From assembly GCA_019420405.1 (NCBI GenBank), contig JAHZHF010000039.1, forward strand, positions 1 to 15,975: DNA of 15,975 bases. Reading direction: 5' to 3'. The DNA is from Clostridiales bacterium. Lineage in GTDB: Bacteria > Bacillota > Clostridia > Lachnospirales > Lachnospiraceae. The notes beneath the pieces were generated by a model. That model searched no databases and was not told the DNA's origin. It saw only the letters and a list, made by a program, of their open reading frames with translations. Shown here piece by piece: positions 1 through 7,511 of this stretch. Every line of letters begins with the position of its first letter. The stretch's first letter is position 1. A program made the position numbers and the translations under genes.

Positions 1-661
1 CGATCACAAGGAACACTGATCCCACTTTCACACGCCGGTAAGCGCCCGTAATAAAGAGCGCCGCCGATTCCATCTCGGAAGCCATACATCCCATCTTGAT
101 CCAGGCATCCCACTTCTGCGTCAGTTCATAGCTGACCGGATGCATCTGGGGCTGATGCTGTCCATAGAAAGAATCCTTACACTGCACAACACCAGTATGG
201 TACGGAGCGCCGCACTTCTGCGCCGCGCGTACAAGCGCATTCGTCACGCCCAGATCCGGAACTGCGGGATATTCGATCGGCGCATACTCCCGGCTTGTCC
301 CCTCCATGCGTATAGCTCCGGTTGCGATCACGAGATCCCCGCCGCACACCTCTGTCTGCATTCCTCCACAGGTTCCGACTCTGATAAATGTATCTGCGCC
401 GCAGTTCACCAGTTCTTCCAGCGCAATCGACGCGGAGGGGCCTCCTATCCCCGTACTGGTCACACTCACTTTCTCGCCCTCAAGAGTTCCGGTGTAAGTG
501 ACGAATTCCCTGCTGTCCGCCACAAGAACCGGATCATCAAAGAACTCTGCGATCTTTCTGCAGCGCTTCGGATCTCCTGGAAGAATCACATATTTCCCCA
601 CTTCGCCCCCTCGCACTCCGATATGATACTGATATCCGGCGCCTTCTGTGTAATCTACCAT
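1..661 (-). CDS. udp: Uridine phosphorylase (partial, 3' end cut by window edge)
   Basis: Cytosolic enzyme that splits uridine with phosphate into uracil and ribose-1-phosphate. The frame is open from an ATG at 659-661 to the window edge, giving 220 residues of an expected 250-260. Seen: phosphate-site GDPKR (residues 29-33), the STGIGGPSASIALEEL stretch (69-84), RVGTCGG (94-100) with phosphate-binding Arg94 and Thr97, DSFYGQH (163-169), and the SEMES ribose-binding motif (195-199). These match the nucleoside phosphorylase-I (PNP/UDP) family; FYGQ and the neighbouring cytidine deaminase favour uridine over purine substrates. The start is fixed by an AAAGGAGG ribosome site about 6 bases upstream. 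It lies 59 bp after cdd on the same strand and is probably co-transcribed with it. The specificity call is inference from motif and context, since the C-terminal substrate loop is not complete here. Confidence 0.9.
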   Translation of the reverse strand, partial: MVDYTEGAGYQYHIGVRGGEVGKYVILPGDPKRCRKIAEFFDDPVLVADSREFVTYTGTLEGEKVSVTSTGIGGPSASIALEELVNCGADTFIRVGTCGGMQTEVCGGDLVIATGAIRMEGTSREYAPIEYPAVPDLGVTNALVRAAQKCGAPYHTGVVQCKDSFYGQHQPQMHPVSYELTQKWDAWIKMGCMASEMESAALFITGAYRRVKVGSVFLVI

Positions 662-720
662 CCTTTTTTCCTCCTTTATCATTCAGAAATCCGGTCTGAC
701 CTACCTGTCTGCCCGGCTCT

Positions 721-1131
721 CTATAATCGAAATCCCATCGGTACAAGTTCTTCCAGTGTAAAGACCTGATACTCCTCCCGCCCCGAAGCCAGTATAATCT
801 GAAATTCCGGACAGCAGAACTCCAGCATAACCTGTCTGCACACGCCGCACGGCGGGCAGAGTTCGTGAGGTTCCTCTCCCTTGGGAGCTCCCACGATACA
901 GATCGCCCGAAAATCTTTTACTCCTTCGCTGACCGCCTTGAAAATAGCTGTGCGTTCCGCGCAGTTTCCAGGACTGTACGCTCCGTTCTCGATATTACAT
1001 CCGGTATAGATCTGTCCGTTTTCCGCCAGAAGCGCCGCTCCTACACAAAAGTGCGAATAAGGCGCGTAGGAAAATTTTCTCTGTTCGAAAGCTGTGTTGA
1101 TCAGATTGAGTATTGTGTTTTGTTCGAGCAT
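721..1131 (-). CDS. cdd: Cytidine deaminase
   Basis: Zinc hydrolase that converts cytidine or deoxycytidine to uridine or deoxyuridine, feeding the uridine phosphorylase gene next to it. It has 136 residues, close to the usual length of about 130 for the homotetrameric class. Seen: SYAPYSHFCVGAAL (21-34), the substrate motif NIENGAYSPGNCAERTA (46-62) with zinc ligand Cys57 and catalytic Glu59, and PPCGVCRQ (93-100) with zinc ligands Cys95 and Cys98. All catalytic residues are present, so it should be active. The distance from Cys57 to Cys95 is a few residues longer than in the Bacillus enzyme (as I remember it), through a small insert around 82-92. The ATG at 1129-1131 has an AAAGGAC ribosome site. 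It starts 35 bp after the stop of the regulator gene, with no terminator seen between, so it is probably transcribed with it. Confidence 0.95.
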   Translation of the reverse strand: MLEQNTILNLINTAFEQRKFSYAPYSHFCVGAALLAENGQIYTGCNIENGAYSPGNCAERTAIFKAVSEGVKDFRAICIVGAPKGEEPHELCPPCGVCRQVMLEFCCPEFQIILASGREEYQVFTLEELVPMGFRL

Positions 1132-1166
1132 ATATTCAGTCCTTTCTATTTATAAATCTTTCTTTA

Positions 1167-3041
1167 TCATTGTGATATATGTTCTTTATATCGCTCCAAG
1201 CCCTCCTGATCGATCATAGACTGCTGCACTCCAACGCGTGTAATACTCACTCCTGCCGCATAGGTTGCCAGTTCCATAGCCTGCACAATATCCTGATTCT
1301 TGCTCAGTTCTACTGTCAAAGCGCTAATAAATGCATCGGTCACACCGAGAGCATCCACAGCGGGAAATTGTTCTGTCTCAAAAAATCTGGAGTACTGTTC
1401 ATTTTTTAAATAACTCTTATTATATGCCGTTGTAATAATAACATTTTTTATTCCTTTTTTTATCAACGCATCAGCCCGTTCTTCCACCGGCATATCTCCG
1501 GGCATGATTCTCCCGGCTTCCTCCTCATTGGCAATAAGATAATCTATCTTGCTCAAAATCTCCTCTGATATCCGTTCAGTAGACGGACCTTTGACAATCA
1601 GTTTTATCCCTTTTTCACAGCATAAAGCAGCCGTTTCTAAAATTGCTTCTGACGGGATCTCCATACTCAGCAGGCAGAATTGCGCGTTTTCAAAAATATT
1701 ACTGCATTTTCTGATATATTCGCCGCTCAAGCTGTTATTTGCTCCCTCCTGCAGAATCACTTCTTCCTTTCCGTCAGCATCAAGCACAATGTAGGCTTTC
1801 CCCGTGGCAGCAGAATTTGTAATCAGAACACCTTCTGTTTCCACTCCTGCATCCGTCAGACCGTTTAAAATCATCTTGCCGTCCTTGTCATTTCCAAGAC
1901 ATCCGATCATGGACGCATATCCTCCCAATTTTCCAATGCCCACTGCCTGATTAGCGCCTTCTCCCCCTGGGAAAAACATAGTATTTTTAATTCTTATCGT
2001 ACTGTCACGTTTAATCATATCATTGGAAATAAAATAATAGTCTGCATTCATACTTCCTATTACAACTATTTTTCCACTCTTCTGACCGGCAAAAGGTAAT
2101 ACACTCCCTCGGTCAACTACTTCGGGTTCGACAGTCATATTAAACCTGTGGCCGGGTTCCTGACGTTCCATCATACTGACCAGCATTCCGACCGCATATT
2201 CCGCCATCCTGGATATCGGAAGTTCTACGGAAGTAATCTGCGGAGACAAATACTCTGCCATTCCCCGATTTCCAATACAGATCATCGAAATCTGTTCCGG
2301 CACACGAATTCCATGAAACCGGAACCGGTCACATACTAAACTGCATATTTCTATATCCGAACAGATCACAGCCGTAATCTCATCGGCTATGCATACACTG
2401 ATCATCTCGTCCAATTTCTCTCTGTCCCACTGAAATATCCACTCAGATTTCGGCTTGGTAAATATCTCTTCATATGCATCTATATATCCCGCTTTTATCT
2501 CTTTTTCTCCCGATTTAAGGAAGCATGCAATATTTTTATGCTTCGCGTCAAACAGATATTTCACAGCAAGATAGCCCATTCTGGCAATATCATATCGGAT
2601 CACCGCATTCATATCATTTTCTTCTGACTGCTCTTCTCCTAATATAGACACTGACGGTATACTATCCTGATTTCTTTCTGCCGGGCACAGCGTAATCAGG
2701 CCGTTTATCCCCTTATTTTCGAGAATGTGGTAATATTTCTGCTGTTCTTTTTTACTGCTGATATTACACAGAATAACACTATAAGAATTCTTGAACGCTT
2801 CCCGTTCGATTTGGTACAGAAGCTCCTTCTCAAATCCGGTATCTGAAAGCATTACAGAAATGATATTCATCCTCGGACCGGTTCCTTTTAAAACAGCAGA
2901 ATAAGGAACATAATTATATTCTTTTACAACGCTTAAAACCTTTTCTCTCGTTTCACTGCTGATCGCTCCTTCATTGTGCAGAACTTTTGATACAGTAGCT
3001 GTAGAAACCCCACAGATTTTTGCGATATCTCTGATATTCAT
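1167..3041 (-). CDS. LacI-type regulator fused to a ribokinase-like (PfkB) domain
   Basis: A 624-residue three-part protein. Residues 1-23 form a LacI helix-turn-helix (IRDIAKICGVSTATVSKVL), with a hinge around 44-57. Residues about 58-315 look like the LacI/periplasmic-binding-protein ligand domain, ending with the typical ITSVELP and later EPEVVDRGS stretches. Residues about 323-624 are a PfkB sugar kinase domain with GSMNAD (329-334), GGEGANQAVGIGKLGG (359-374), SMEIP (459-463), ANEEEAG (504-510) and DALGVTDAF (563-571). Compared with ribokinase, the GGKGANQ lysine is Glu361, the LNPAP asparagine is a lysine (VKGPS) and the anion-hole GAGD is GVTD, though the base Asp569 remains. Catalysis is therefore doubtful and the domain may only bind ligand. 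Start: ATG at 3039-3041 with an AGGAGAAGG ribosome site. It has its own promoter and a structured leader. It probably controls this nucleoside/ribose locus, but its operator is not proven. LacI-PfkB fusions may already be annotated elsewhere. Confidence 0.92.
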   Translation of the reverse strand: MNIRDIAKICGVSTATVSKVLHNEGAISSETREKVLSVVKEYNYVPYSAVLKGTGPRMNIISVMLSDTGFEKELLYQIEREAFKNSYSVILCNISSKKEQQKYYHILENKGINGLITLCPAERNQDSIPSVSILGEEQSEENDMNAVIRYDIARMGYLAVKYLFDAKHKNIACFLKSGEKEIKAGYIDAYEEIFTKPKSEWIFQWDREKLDEMISVCIADEITAVICSDIEICSLVCDRFRFHGIRVPEQISMICIGNRGMAEYLSPQITSVELPISRMAEYAVGMLVSMMERQEPGHRFNMTVEPEVVDRGSVLPFAGQKSGKIVVIGSMNADYYFISNDMIKRDSTIRIKNTMFFPGGEGANQAVGIGKLGGYASMIGCLGNDKDGKMILNGLTDAGVETEGVLITNSAATGKAYIVLDADGKEEVILQEGANNSLSGEYIRKCSNIFENAQFCLLSMEIPSEAILETAALCCEKGIKLIVKGPSTERISEEILSKIDYLIANEEEAGRIMPGDMPVEERADALIKKGIKNVIITTAYNKSYLKNEQYSRFFETEQFPAVDALGVTDAFISALTVELSKNQDIVQAMELATYAAGVSITRVGVQQSMIDQEGLERYKEHISQ

Positions 3042-3077
3042 CTCTTACCTTCTCCTTTAAAGCTGACAGATGGCAGC

Positions 3078-3111
3078 ATCAGTGCACAAGGGACACCCTT
3101 AATACACCGAT
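3078..3111 (-). promoter_or_regulatory. Long hairpin or operator palindrome in the regulator leader
   Basis: In the 5' leader of the LacI-PfkB mRNA, ATCGGTGTA, one bulged T and TAAGGG can pair with CCCTTG then TGCACTGAT across a TGT loop. That gives 15 pairs, three of them G-U, with one bulge. No U-tract follows, so it is not a classic terminator. It begins a few bases after the predicted transcription start and ends about 36 bases before the ATG. It could be a DNA palindrome for autoregulation or an RNA structure that affects translation or stability; the sequence alone does not decide. Confidence 0.55.
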
Positions 3112-3120
3112 GTCATTTCT

Positions 3121-3149
3121 ATTATATGAATATCTACACTGTTTTTCAA
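3121..3149 (-). promoter_or_regulatory. Sigma-A type promoter of the LacI-PfkB gene
   Basis: Minus-strand TTGAAA (3144-3149) is followed after exactly 17 bases by a perfect TATAAT (3121-3126). The -35 box overlaps the stop codon of the nucleoside hydrolase gene. The regulator, cdd and udp can therefore be transcribed apart from the transporter operon, with a leader of about 70 nt. Confidence 0.8.
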
Positions 3150-4207
3150 ATGTTCTTTTCTGTAAGACAGTAAAACAGATCACCGAACACAAAATTTCTC
3201 CAGCAATATGTAGCTGCTTTTATAACATGTCTGTCCTCCGCCTGTCCATATGTCAAATCCTGATTTAAGATTGGAGCCGGAACATATTTTGACAGTATCC
3301 AGTTCGGATTTTTAAGAAATGCAATTACAGAGATATCCCAAATAATCCTGCTCCAGCTGATATGTGATGTCTCAAACTGTGACAAATACTCTTCATCATA
3401 ATCTTCACGTCCCCTTAAATACCCTCCCCTGTCTACTTTCATAAAGGACTTTTCCGATTCTATATCTTTAAATTGCTCTGCCACAGTTCTATATAAGTAA
3501 TCACTGATCTCATTTTTCCCTTTCAGGTTCTCTCTGAGTTCCGATTCTGATACGCTTAACATGGAAGCTACATTCATACACGGAATAACAACCAGGGGCA
3601 CGCCGCAGTCTAAAAGTATTTGCGATGCTTTTAAATCCTGCATCATATTGAATTCCAGACCATGTCCAAATTCAAGAGGCTGCCCCCCAAGCCAGATAAC
3701 AACAAGATTCTCCACGATCTCCGGTGCTATAAGTATGGCTGATGCAATGTTGGTAACCGCACCAAGCGCAGCTACATACAAAGTTTCTTTACTTTCACGT
3801 GCCCGCCGAACCAGGTCATGAGCCGCTTCACTTATGACCGGATTGCCGTCCTCGCCGATATATCTTTCAGATCCATAAAACACTCTTCCCTGGCAGTCTA
3901 TATTCATTAGCTCATATATTTTTTTAATCTCATCATAGCTCTGCCGCATCCCATCCGCAGGATCTTTCGCGCTCCCAAGTACAGAACTGGTCTGTTGAAC
4001 ATCTTCTTTTGATGCCTCAAAATTTTTATGGCATTCATGAAAAAATGGTGCTGCATATACTGCTTCTACTTCAAATCTTTCCGGTGATCTCAGGGCCCAC
4101 GCAATGGCAAACTGATCATCAACTTCATTTTTTGCATCAGTATCTATGATAAGTCTTATCTTTCCCGGCGGAATCTTTAGTTTTTGCTTTCTGATCTCAT
4201 TATTCAT
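3146..4207 (-). CDS. Nucleoside hydrolase family protein
   Basis: Calcium-dependent hydrolase of the inosine/uridine nucleoside N-ribohydrolase superfamily: splits a nucleoside, or a similar N-ribosyl compound, into base and free ribose. It has 353 residues. Seen: the N-terminal metal and ribose motif DTDAKNEVDDQFAIA (22-36), a variant of the common DTDPGxDDAxA; ALGAVTNIASAIL (147-159), matching the LGPLTNIA region; FNMMQDLKASQIL (186-198) with Asn187 and Asp191; and IIWDISVIAFL (288-298) supplying the late Asp291. No signal peptide, so it is cytosolic. The ATG at 4205-4207 has a GGGAGG ribosome site and lies 15 bp after the permease stop, so it is the last gene of the transporter operon. Free ribose from it would feed the ribokinase upstream. 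The exact base preference cannot be read from the sequence; the variant motif marks a less studied subgroup. Confidence 0.88.
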   Translation of the reverse strand: MNNEIRKQKLKIPPGKIRLIIDTDAKNEVDDQFAIAWALRSPERFEVEAVYAAPFFHECHKNFEASKEDVQQTSSVLGSAKDPADGMRQSYDEIKKIYELMNIDCQGRVFYGSERYIGEDGNPVISEAAHDLVRRARESKETLYVAALGAVTNIASAILIAPEIVENLVVIWLGGQPLEFGHGLEFNMMQDLKASQILLDCGVPLVVIPCMNVASMLSVSESELRENLKGKNEISDYLYRTVAEQFKDIESEKSFMKVDRGGYLRGREDYDEEYLSQFETSHISWSRIIWDISVIAFLKNPNWILSKYVPAPILNQDLTYGQAEDRHVIKAATYCWRNFVFGDLFYCLTEKNI

Positions 4208-4222
4208 GTTCTCGCCTCCCTG

Positions 4223-5071
4223 TTATCCTTTTACTCCTCCGCTTGTAATGCCCTGCACAAAATATTTCTGGAACGGCAGGAACAATCCAATCGGAATCAA
4301 CGCAGAAATAGATGCTGCGGCATAGATGTACCCCCAATGGATTACATTCTGCTCTTTAAAATTTGCCACCGCAAGGGTAACAACTTTTACATCATCTGAT
4401 CGTGCCACCAGGAGCGGCCAGAGATAATCATTCCACTGAGTCACAAAAATCATAAGTCCCGCTGTAATAATGATTGGTTTTGACAAAGGAAGCACAATCT
4501 TTGTAAAACATGTCCACCATCCTCCACCGTCAATCTCCACGGATTCCAGCAATGCCTTTGGAGTCTCACTGAAAAACTGAACAAACAGGAACAGAACAAG
4601 CCCGTTTGCCAGAGCCGGCAGAATCAGTCCCGCATAAGTATTTACCAGTCCCATCGAATTCACAAGTGAATACATCGGCAGAGCAATCGCCTCTCCCGGT
4701 ATCATAAAAGTGAGAAGAAACATGGTAAAAAGCTGTTTCTTAAAACGGAAATTATAAAAAGCAAACGCATACGCCGCAAGCGCACAGATTGCTATAGTAC
4801 AAGGCACTGTGACTATAATCATAATCAGTGTATTTTTTAAATACCTGAGGAAATCATACTCCCGGAAAATTGCAATATAATTTTCCAGCGTCCAGTCAAT
4901 CGGAAAGATCGTCTTCCAACTGAACGGCGCCATATTGGCAAACAGCTCATTATCTGTTCTGAATGATGAAAATAACGGATATAAAATCGGGAACAGGGAA
5001 ATAAACAGTACCAGAATCAAAATAGCATATGTTAAAATCTTATCAGCCGATTTTTTATTCTTCATATTCAT
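4223..5071 (-). CDS. ABC sugar-type transporter permease (MalG/CUT1 type)
   Basis: Inner-membrane permease of a carbohydrate-uptake (CUT1) ABC importer, 282 residues, the usual length. Seen: first membrane helix at about 13-36, several further helices (roughly 80-105, 115-136, 145-167, 200-220, 248-270), and the EAA loop at about 174-199 (ESVEIDGGGWW then KIVLPLSKP), which contacts the ATPase subunit. The C-terminal QKYFVQGITSGGVKG is typical of MalG-like proteins. The start codon is 6 bp after the stop of the partner permease with an AGGGGG ribosome site; a second ATG two codons later is also possible. It pairs with the next upstream permease and the binding lipoprotein. The imported compound is inferred from neighbours to be a nucleoside or ribosyl compound, which would be unusual for CUT1. 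Confidence 0.93.
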   Translation of the reverse strand: MNMKNKKSADKILTYAILILVLFISLFPILYPLFSSFRTDNELFANMAPFSWKTIFPIDWTLENYIAIFREYDFLRYLKNTLIMIIVTVPCTIAICALAAYAFAFYNFRFKKQLFTMFLLTFMIPGEAIALPMYSLVNSMGLVNTYAGLILPALANGLVLFLFVQFFSETPKALLESVEIDGGGWWTCFTKIVLPLSKPIIITAGLMIFVTQWNDYLWPLLVARSDDVKVVTLAVANFKEQNVIHWGYIYAAASISALIPIGLFLPFQKYFVQGITSGGVKG

Positions 5072-5077
5072 TGCCCC

Positions 5078-5944
5078 CTAATCTTCCTGATTTGTAAACT
5101 TAAACTGGAAAAACACTATAATCAGGATAAGCACAACCAGAACACAGGTTGTCGCCGCGCCTTTTTCATAACTCCCATAACGGAATGCCTGTTTATATGC
5201 CTCATACATCAATACATTTGTAGAATTATTCGGGCCTCCGTTTGTAATAAGCTGCGACGGTGCAAACAAAAGAATATTGATGCTCGTATCAGCCACCATT
5301 ACAAAAAGAGTCGTCTTCTTTACCAGCGGTATTGTAATATTCCACAGTGTCCGAAGCGTTCCAGCCCCATCGATTTTCGCTGCTTCATACACAGCAGTGT
5401 CTATATTTTTAAGGCCTGCGAGGAAAAACAGCATCCAATAACCACATCCCCGCCATGTGCACAGTGCAACAATACACCAGAGTGCCTGATTTGGATCTGT
5501 AAAAAATCCCTGTGCAGTACCACCTAACGATTCAATAAAGCTATTGGCAAGTCCATTGTTAAAAGACAGCATCAAACTCCAACAAATCGCTGTCACCGGC
5601 ATAGAAATCGTATTGGGGAGGTAGTAGAGGGTGCGAAACACCCCCACACCTCTCACTGTCCTGTTTACGAGCAGCGCCATCAGAAAGGAAAGCACAATCT
5701 GCAGCGGCGTCATCACAATATTAATTTTTATTGTCACCCAAAGAGATTGCCAGAACGTTGGATTTTCAAATAAAATCTGAAATGTACGCACCGACCATTC
5801 TCCTTTATAATGAAAGCCCTGGACAAAACAGTAAAATAATGGATATATTTTAAAAATCAATGCAAACGCCAGAGCGGGGAGCAGCAGGCAGTATGGCAGA
5901 GCCGCTTTTTTGAATCTTCTTCCCGATAATGCAGATTGTCTCAT
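5078..5944 (-). CDS. ABC sugar-type transporter permease (MalF/CUT1 type)
   Basis: Second permease of the CUT1 importer, 288 residues. Seen: a membrane helix at about 15-40, further helices (about 70-93, 107-127, 152-176, 211-230, 263-281), and the EAA loop at about 187-206 (EAAKIDGAGTLRTLWNITIP). The stretch LITNGGPNNSTNVLMYEAY (232-250) is typical of the MalF/UgpA-like family. It lacks the long extra N-terminal region of enterobacterial MalF, as usual in Gram-positives. The ATG at 5942-5944 has a GGGAGGAAGG ribosome site and follows the binding-protein stop by 27 bp. No ATPase gene follows in the operon, so a shared MsmX/MsmK-like ATPase encoded elsewhere is the likely partner; this is known for many Gram-positive CUT1 systems. 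Confidence 0.93.
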   Translation of the reverse strand: MRQSALSGRRFKKAALPYCLLLPALAFALIFKIYPLFYCFVQGFHYKGEWSVRTFQILFENPTFWQSLWVTIKINIVMTPLQIVLSFLMALLVNRTVRGVGVFRTLYYLPNTISMPVTAICWSLMLSFNNGLANSFIESLGGTAQGFFTDPNQALWCIVALCTWRGCGYWMLFFLAGLKNIDTAVYEAAKIDGAGTLRTLWNITIPLVKKTTLFVMVADTSINILLFAPSQLITNGGPNNSTNVLMYEAYKQAFRYGSYEKGAATTCVLVVLILIIVFFQFKFTNQED

Positions 5945-5971
5945 TTGGCCTTCCTCCCTGTCACTTATTTC

Positions 5972-7279
5972 TTATTCATTGTACTCTGCAAGAGCAGCAT
6001 CTATCTGCTGCACTGCATTTTCCAGCGATGAATCAATATCTGATCCATTTCTGATGTCTTCCCACATAGTCGCAAGAGCATTTGAGTATTCATTAAATGC
6101 CGGCGTCACTGCACGTGCAACCGCTGTATTAGCAGCCTCATACCGTTCAATTTCGAGACACGGATTTGTCTCAATCAATTCATCTGTGAATCTGGAATCC
6201 ATATTCGGTCCCATTCCCGAAAGCGGAAGAAAGATATCGTTTCCTTCTCCATATGTCATATAATTTACAAACTTGCCTGCCTCTTCTTTATTTTCCGAAA
6301 AAGCGCTTACGCAGAGCGTCCAGTTGCCGCATCCTGTAGCAACCTCATCCTCATGCCCTTCAAAGCACGGCTGATAAGTCCATCCAAAATCATCAGTCGT
6401 CATATCGGCATCCAGACAATATATATATGAATCTGCTGTCATAAGCTCAAATACGCAGTTTCCTGCATAGAAGTTGCTGTATGTTTCCATACCGGACACG
6501 CCTCTTGAAAATATTCCTTCCTCTACAAGCCCCTGATACCACTCACATGCTTCTTTCCATTCGTCGCTGTCTATCACACCGGAAACTGTAGTTCCGTCGT
6601 CACTGATGTTCTTGCCACCAAGACTGTTCGGGAACAGATTCATCTGATATGCCGAACTCACCTGGCCGATTTCAATTCCATAGATTCCCTGTGTTCCATC
6701 CGGATCAAGAGCATTTACTGCTTCTCTCGCAATATCAACCAGCTCTTCATATGTAATACGGTTTTCTCCTGTATACTGAGACCAGTCAATATCAATCCCC
6801 GCTTGAGCGAGTAAGTTTTTGTTATAAAAAAGCGCGGTCGAACTATCCCCCAATGGTGCTGCATAGAATGTATCCTGATAAGTACCCTGGTCAATCAGCG
6901 CCGGAGAAAACGTGTAAATCTCCTCCTGAGTAAAATAATCTGTCAACGGCTCCAGATACCCCCGGCTTACATATGCTGCTGTATTGGGTCCGTCAGCCAT
7001 AATCAGATCGTACTCCGAAGAACCAGAACTTAAAACAACTTCCAGGGTATCTCCGATGTTCTCATAGCTTGTCTCTTCGATTTCCAGCTTTACCCCCGTC
7101 TCTTCCTCATACTGAGCCGCTGCTGCTTCGAAAGCATCCCCATAGTGGGTTAGGATTCTAAGTGTTGTCTGCCCCGAATCTCCCCCATCATCTCCGTCAG
7201 AAGAGGACGAAGAATTACATCCGAACAGAACCGCTGCCATACTGACGCAAAGTAACATACACACAATTTTCTTTTTCAT
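5972..7279 (-). CDS. Extracellular solute-binding lipoprotein (CUT1 family)
   Basis: Lipid-anchored binding protein that captures the substrate outside the cell for the two permeases, 435 residues. Seen: MKKK start, hydrophobic signal (residues 4-20), lipobox LFGC with Cys21 as the lipid site, then a Ser/Asp/Gly-rich linker, then the bacterial solute-binding family 1 fold (LRILTHYGDAFEAAAAQYEE near the start and SEYDLIMADGPNTAAYVSRG further in). I chose the ATG at 7277-7279 because a strong GGAGGAG ribosome site (7285-7291) lies 5 bases before it. A TTG 24 bases upstream would read through that site and is rejected. It is the first gene of the operon, 28 bases from the operator-like element. 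The ligand is unknown; nucleoside or ribose derivative is inferred from the linked genes. Known clostridial nucleoside importers more often use BmpA-type binding proteins. Confidence 0.93.
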   Translation of the reverse strand: MKKKIVCMLLCVSMAAVLFGCNSSSSSDGDDGGDSGQTTLRILTHYGDAFEAAAAQYEEETGVKLEIEETSYENIGDTLEVVLSSGSSEYDLIMADGPNTAAYVSRGYLEPLTDYFTQEEIYTFSPALIDQGTYQDTFYAAPLGDSSTALFYNKNLLAQAGIDIDWSQYTGENRITYEELVDIAREAVNALDPDGTQGIYGIEIGQVSSAYQMNLFPNSLGGKNISDDGTTVSGVIDSDEWKEACEWYQGLVEEGIFSRGVSGMETYSNFYAGNCVFELMTADSYIYCLDADMTTDDFGWTYQPCFEGHEDEVATGCGNWTLCVSAFSENKEEAGKFVNYMTYGEGNDIFLPLSGMGPNMDSRFTDELIETNPCLEIERYEAANTAVARAVTPAFNEYSNALATMWEDIRNGSDIDSSLENAVQQIDAALAEYNE

Positions 7280-7307
7280 CTTTGCTCCTCCTTTTTTGTG
7301 CAAAATA

Positions 7308-7330
7308 GTTAGGTAACAGTTTTACTTAAC
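7308..7330 (-). promoter_or_regulatory. Operator-like element of the transporter operon
   Basis: On the minus strand, GTTAAGTAA and TTACCTAAC form nearly matching inverted halves (one mismatch) around AACTG. The element starts 16 bases after the -10 box, a position suited to repression. The plus strand reads TAGGTAACAG then TTACTT, as does a second copy at the other promoter (9948-9970, minus strand). It lacks the central CG usual for LacI-family operators, so the binding protein is uncertain. Confidence 0.65.
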
Positions 7331-7346
7331 ACTTTTCTTTAAATAA

Positions 7347-7375
7347 TATATATCATGTTTTAATCCAAAAATCAA
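7347..7375 (-). promoter_or_regulatory. Sigma-A type promoter of the transporter operon
   Basis: Minus-strand TTGATT (7370-7375), a 17-base AT-rich spacer, then TATATA (7347-7352). It lies between the ribokinase terminator and the binding-protein gene. Transcription would start near 7340, with the operator-like element just downstream. Confidence 0.75.
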
Positions 7376-7420
7376 TAGTTTTCATCAAAATAAATAAAGA
7401 AGAGAAATTTCATCTGTTCC

Positions 7421-7454
7421 AAAACAAAAAGGACTCCCTTCATTTAGGGAATCC
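7421..7454 (-). terminator. Intrinsic terminator after ribokinase
   Basis: Minus-strand GGATTCCCT pairs with AGGGAGTCC (9 pairs, one G-U) around a 6-base loop and is followed by TTTTTGTTTT at 7421-7430. It lies 57 bp after the ribokinase stop and separates that operon from the transporter operon. Confidence 0.88.
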
Positions 7455-7511
7455 CTCTGTTTTTCTATCACTGGTTCATTTCCGAAGCTACGGATACAGA
7501 ATTGAAACAAA

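Noticed and set aside
662..720. Possible terminator or promoter between cdd and udp
   Set aside because: Only short CCGG and CAGAC repeats without a stable stem, U-tract or -10 box; the genes are probably co-transcribed.
140..769. Long plus-strand open frame over udp and cdd
   Set aside because: It is antisense to clear uridine phosphorylase and cytidine deaminase frames and shows no protein-like motifs or ribosome site.
7280..7303. Upstream TTG start of the binding lipoprotein
   Set aside because: The extra eight residues would be encoded by the GGAGGAG ribosome site itself; the ATG at 7277-7279 gives a normal lipoprotein signal.
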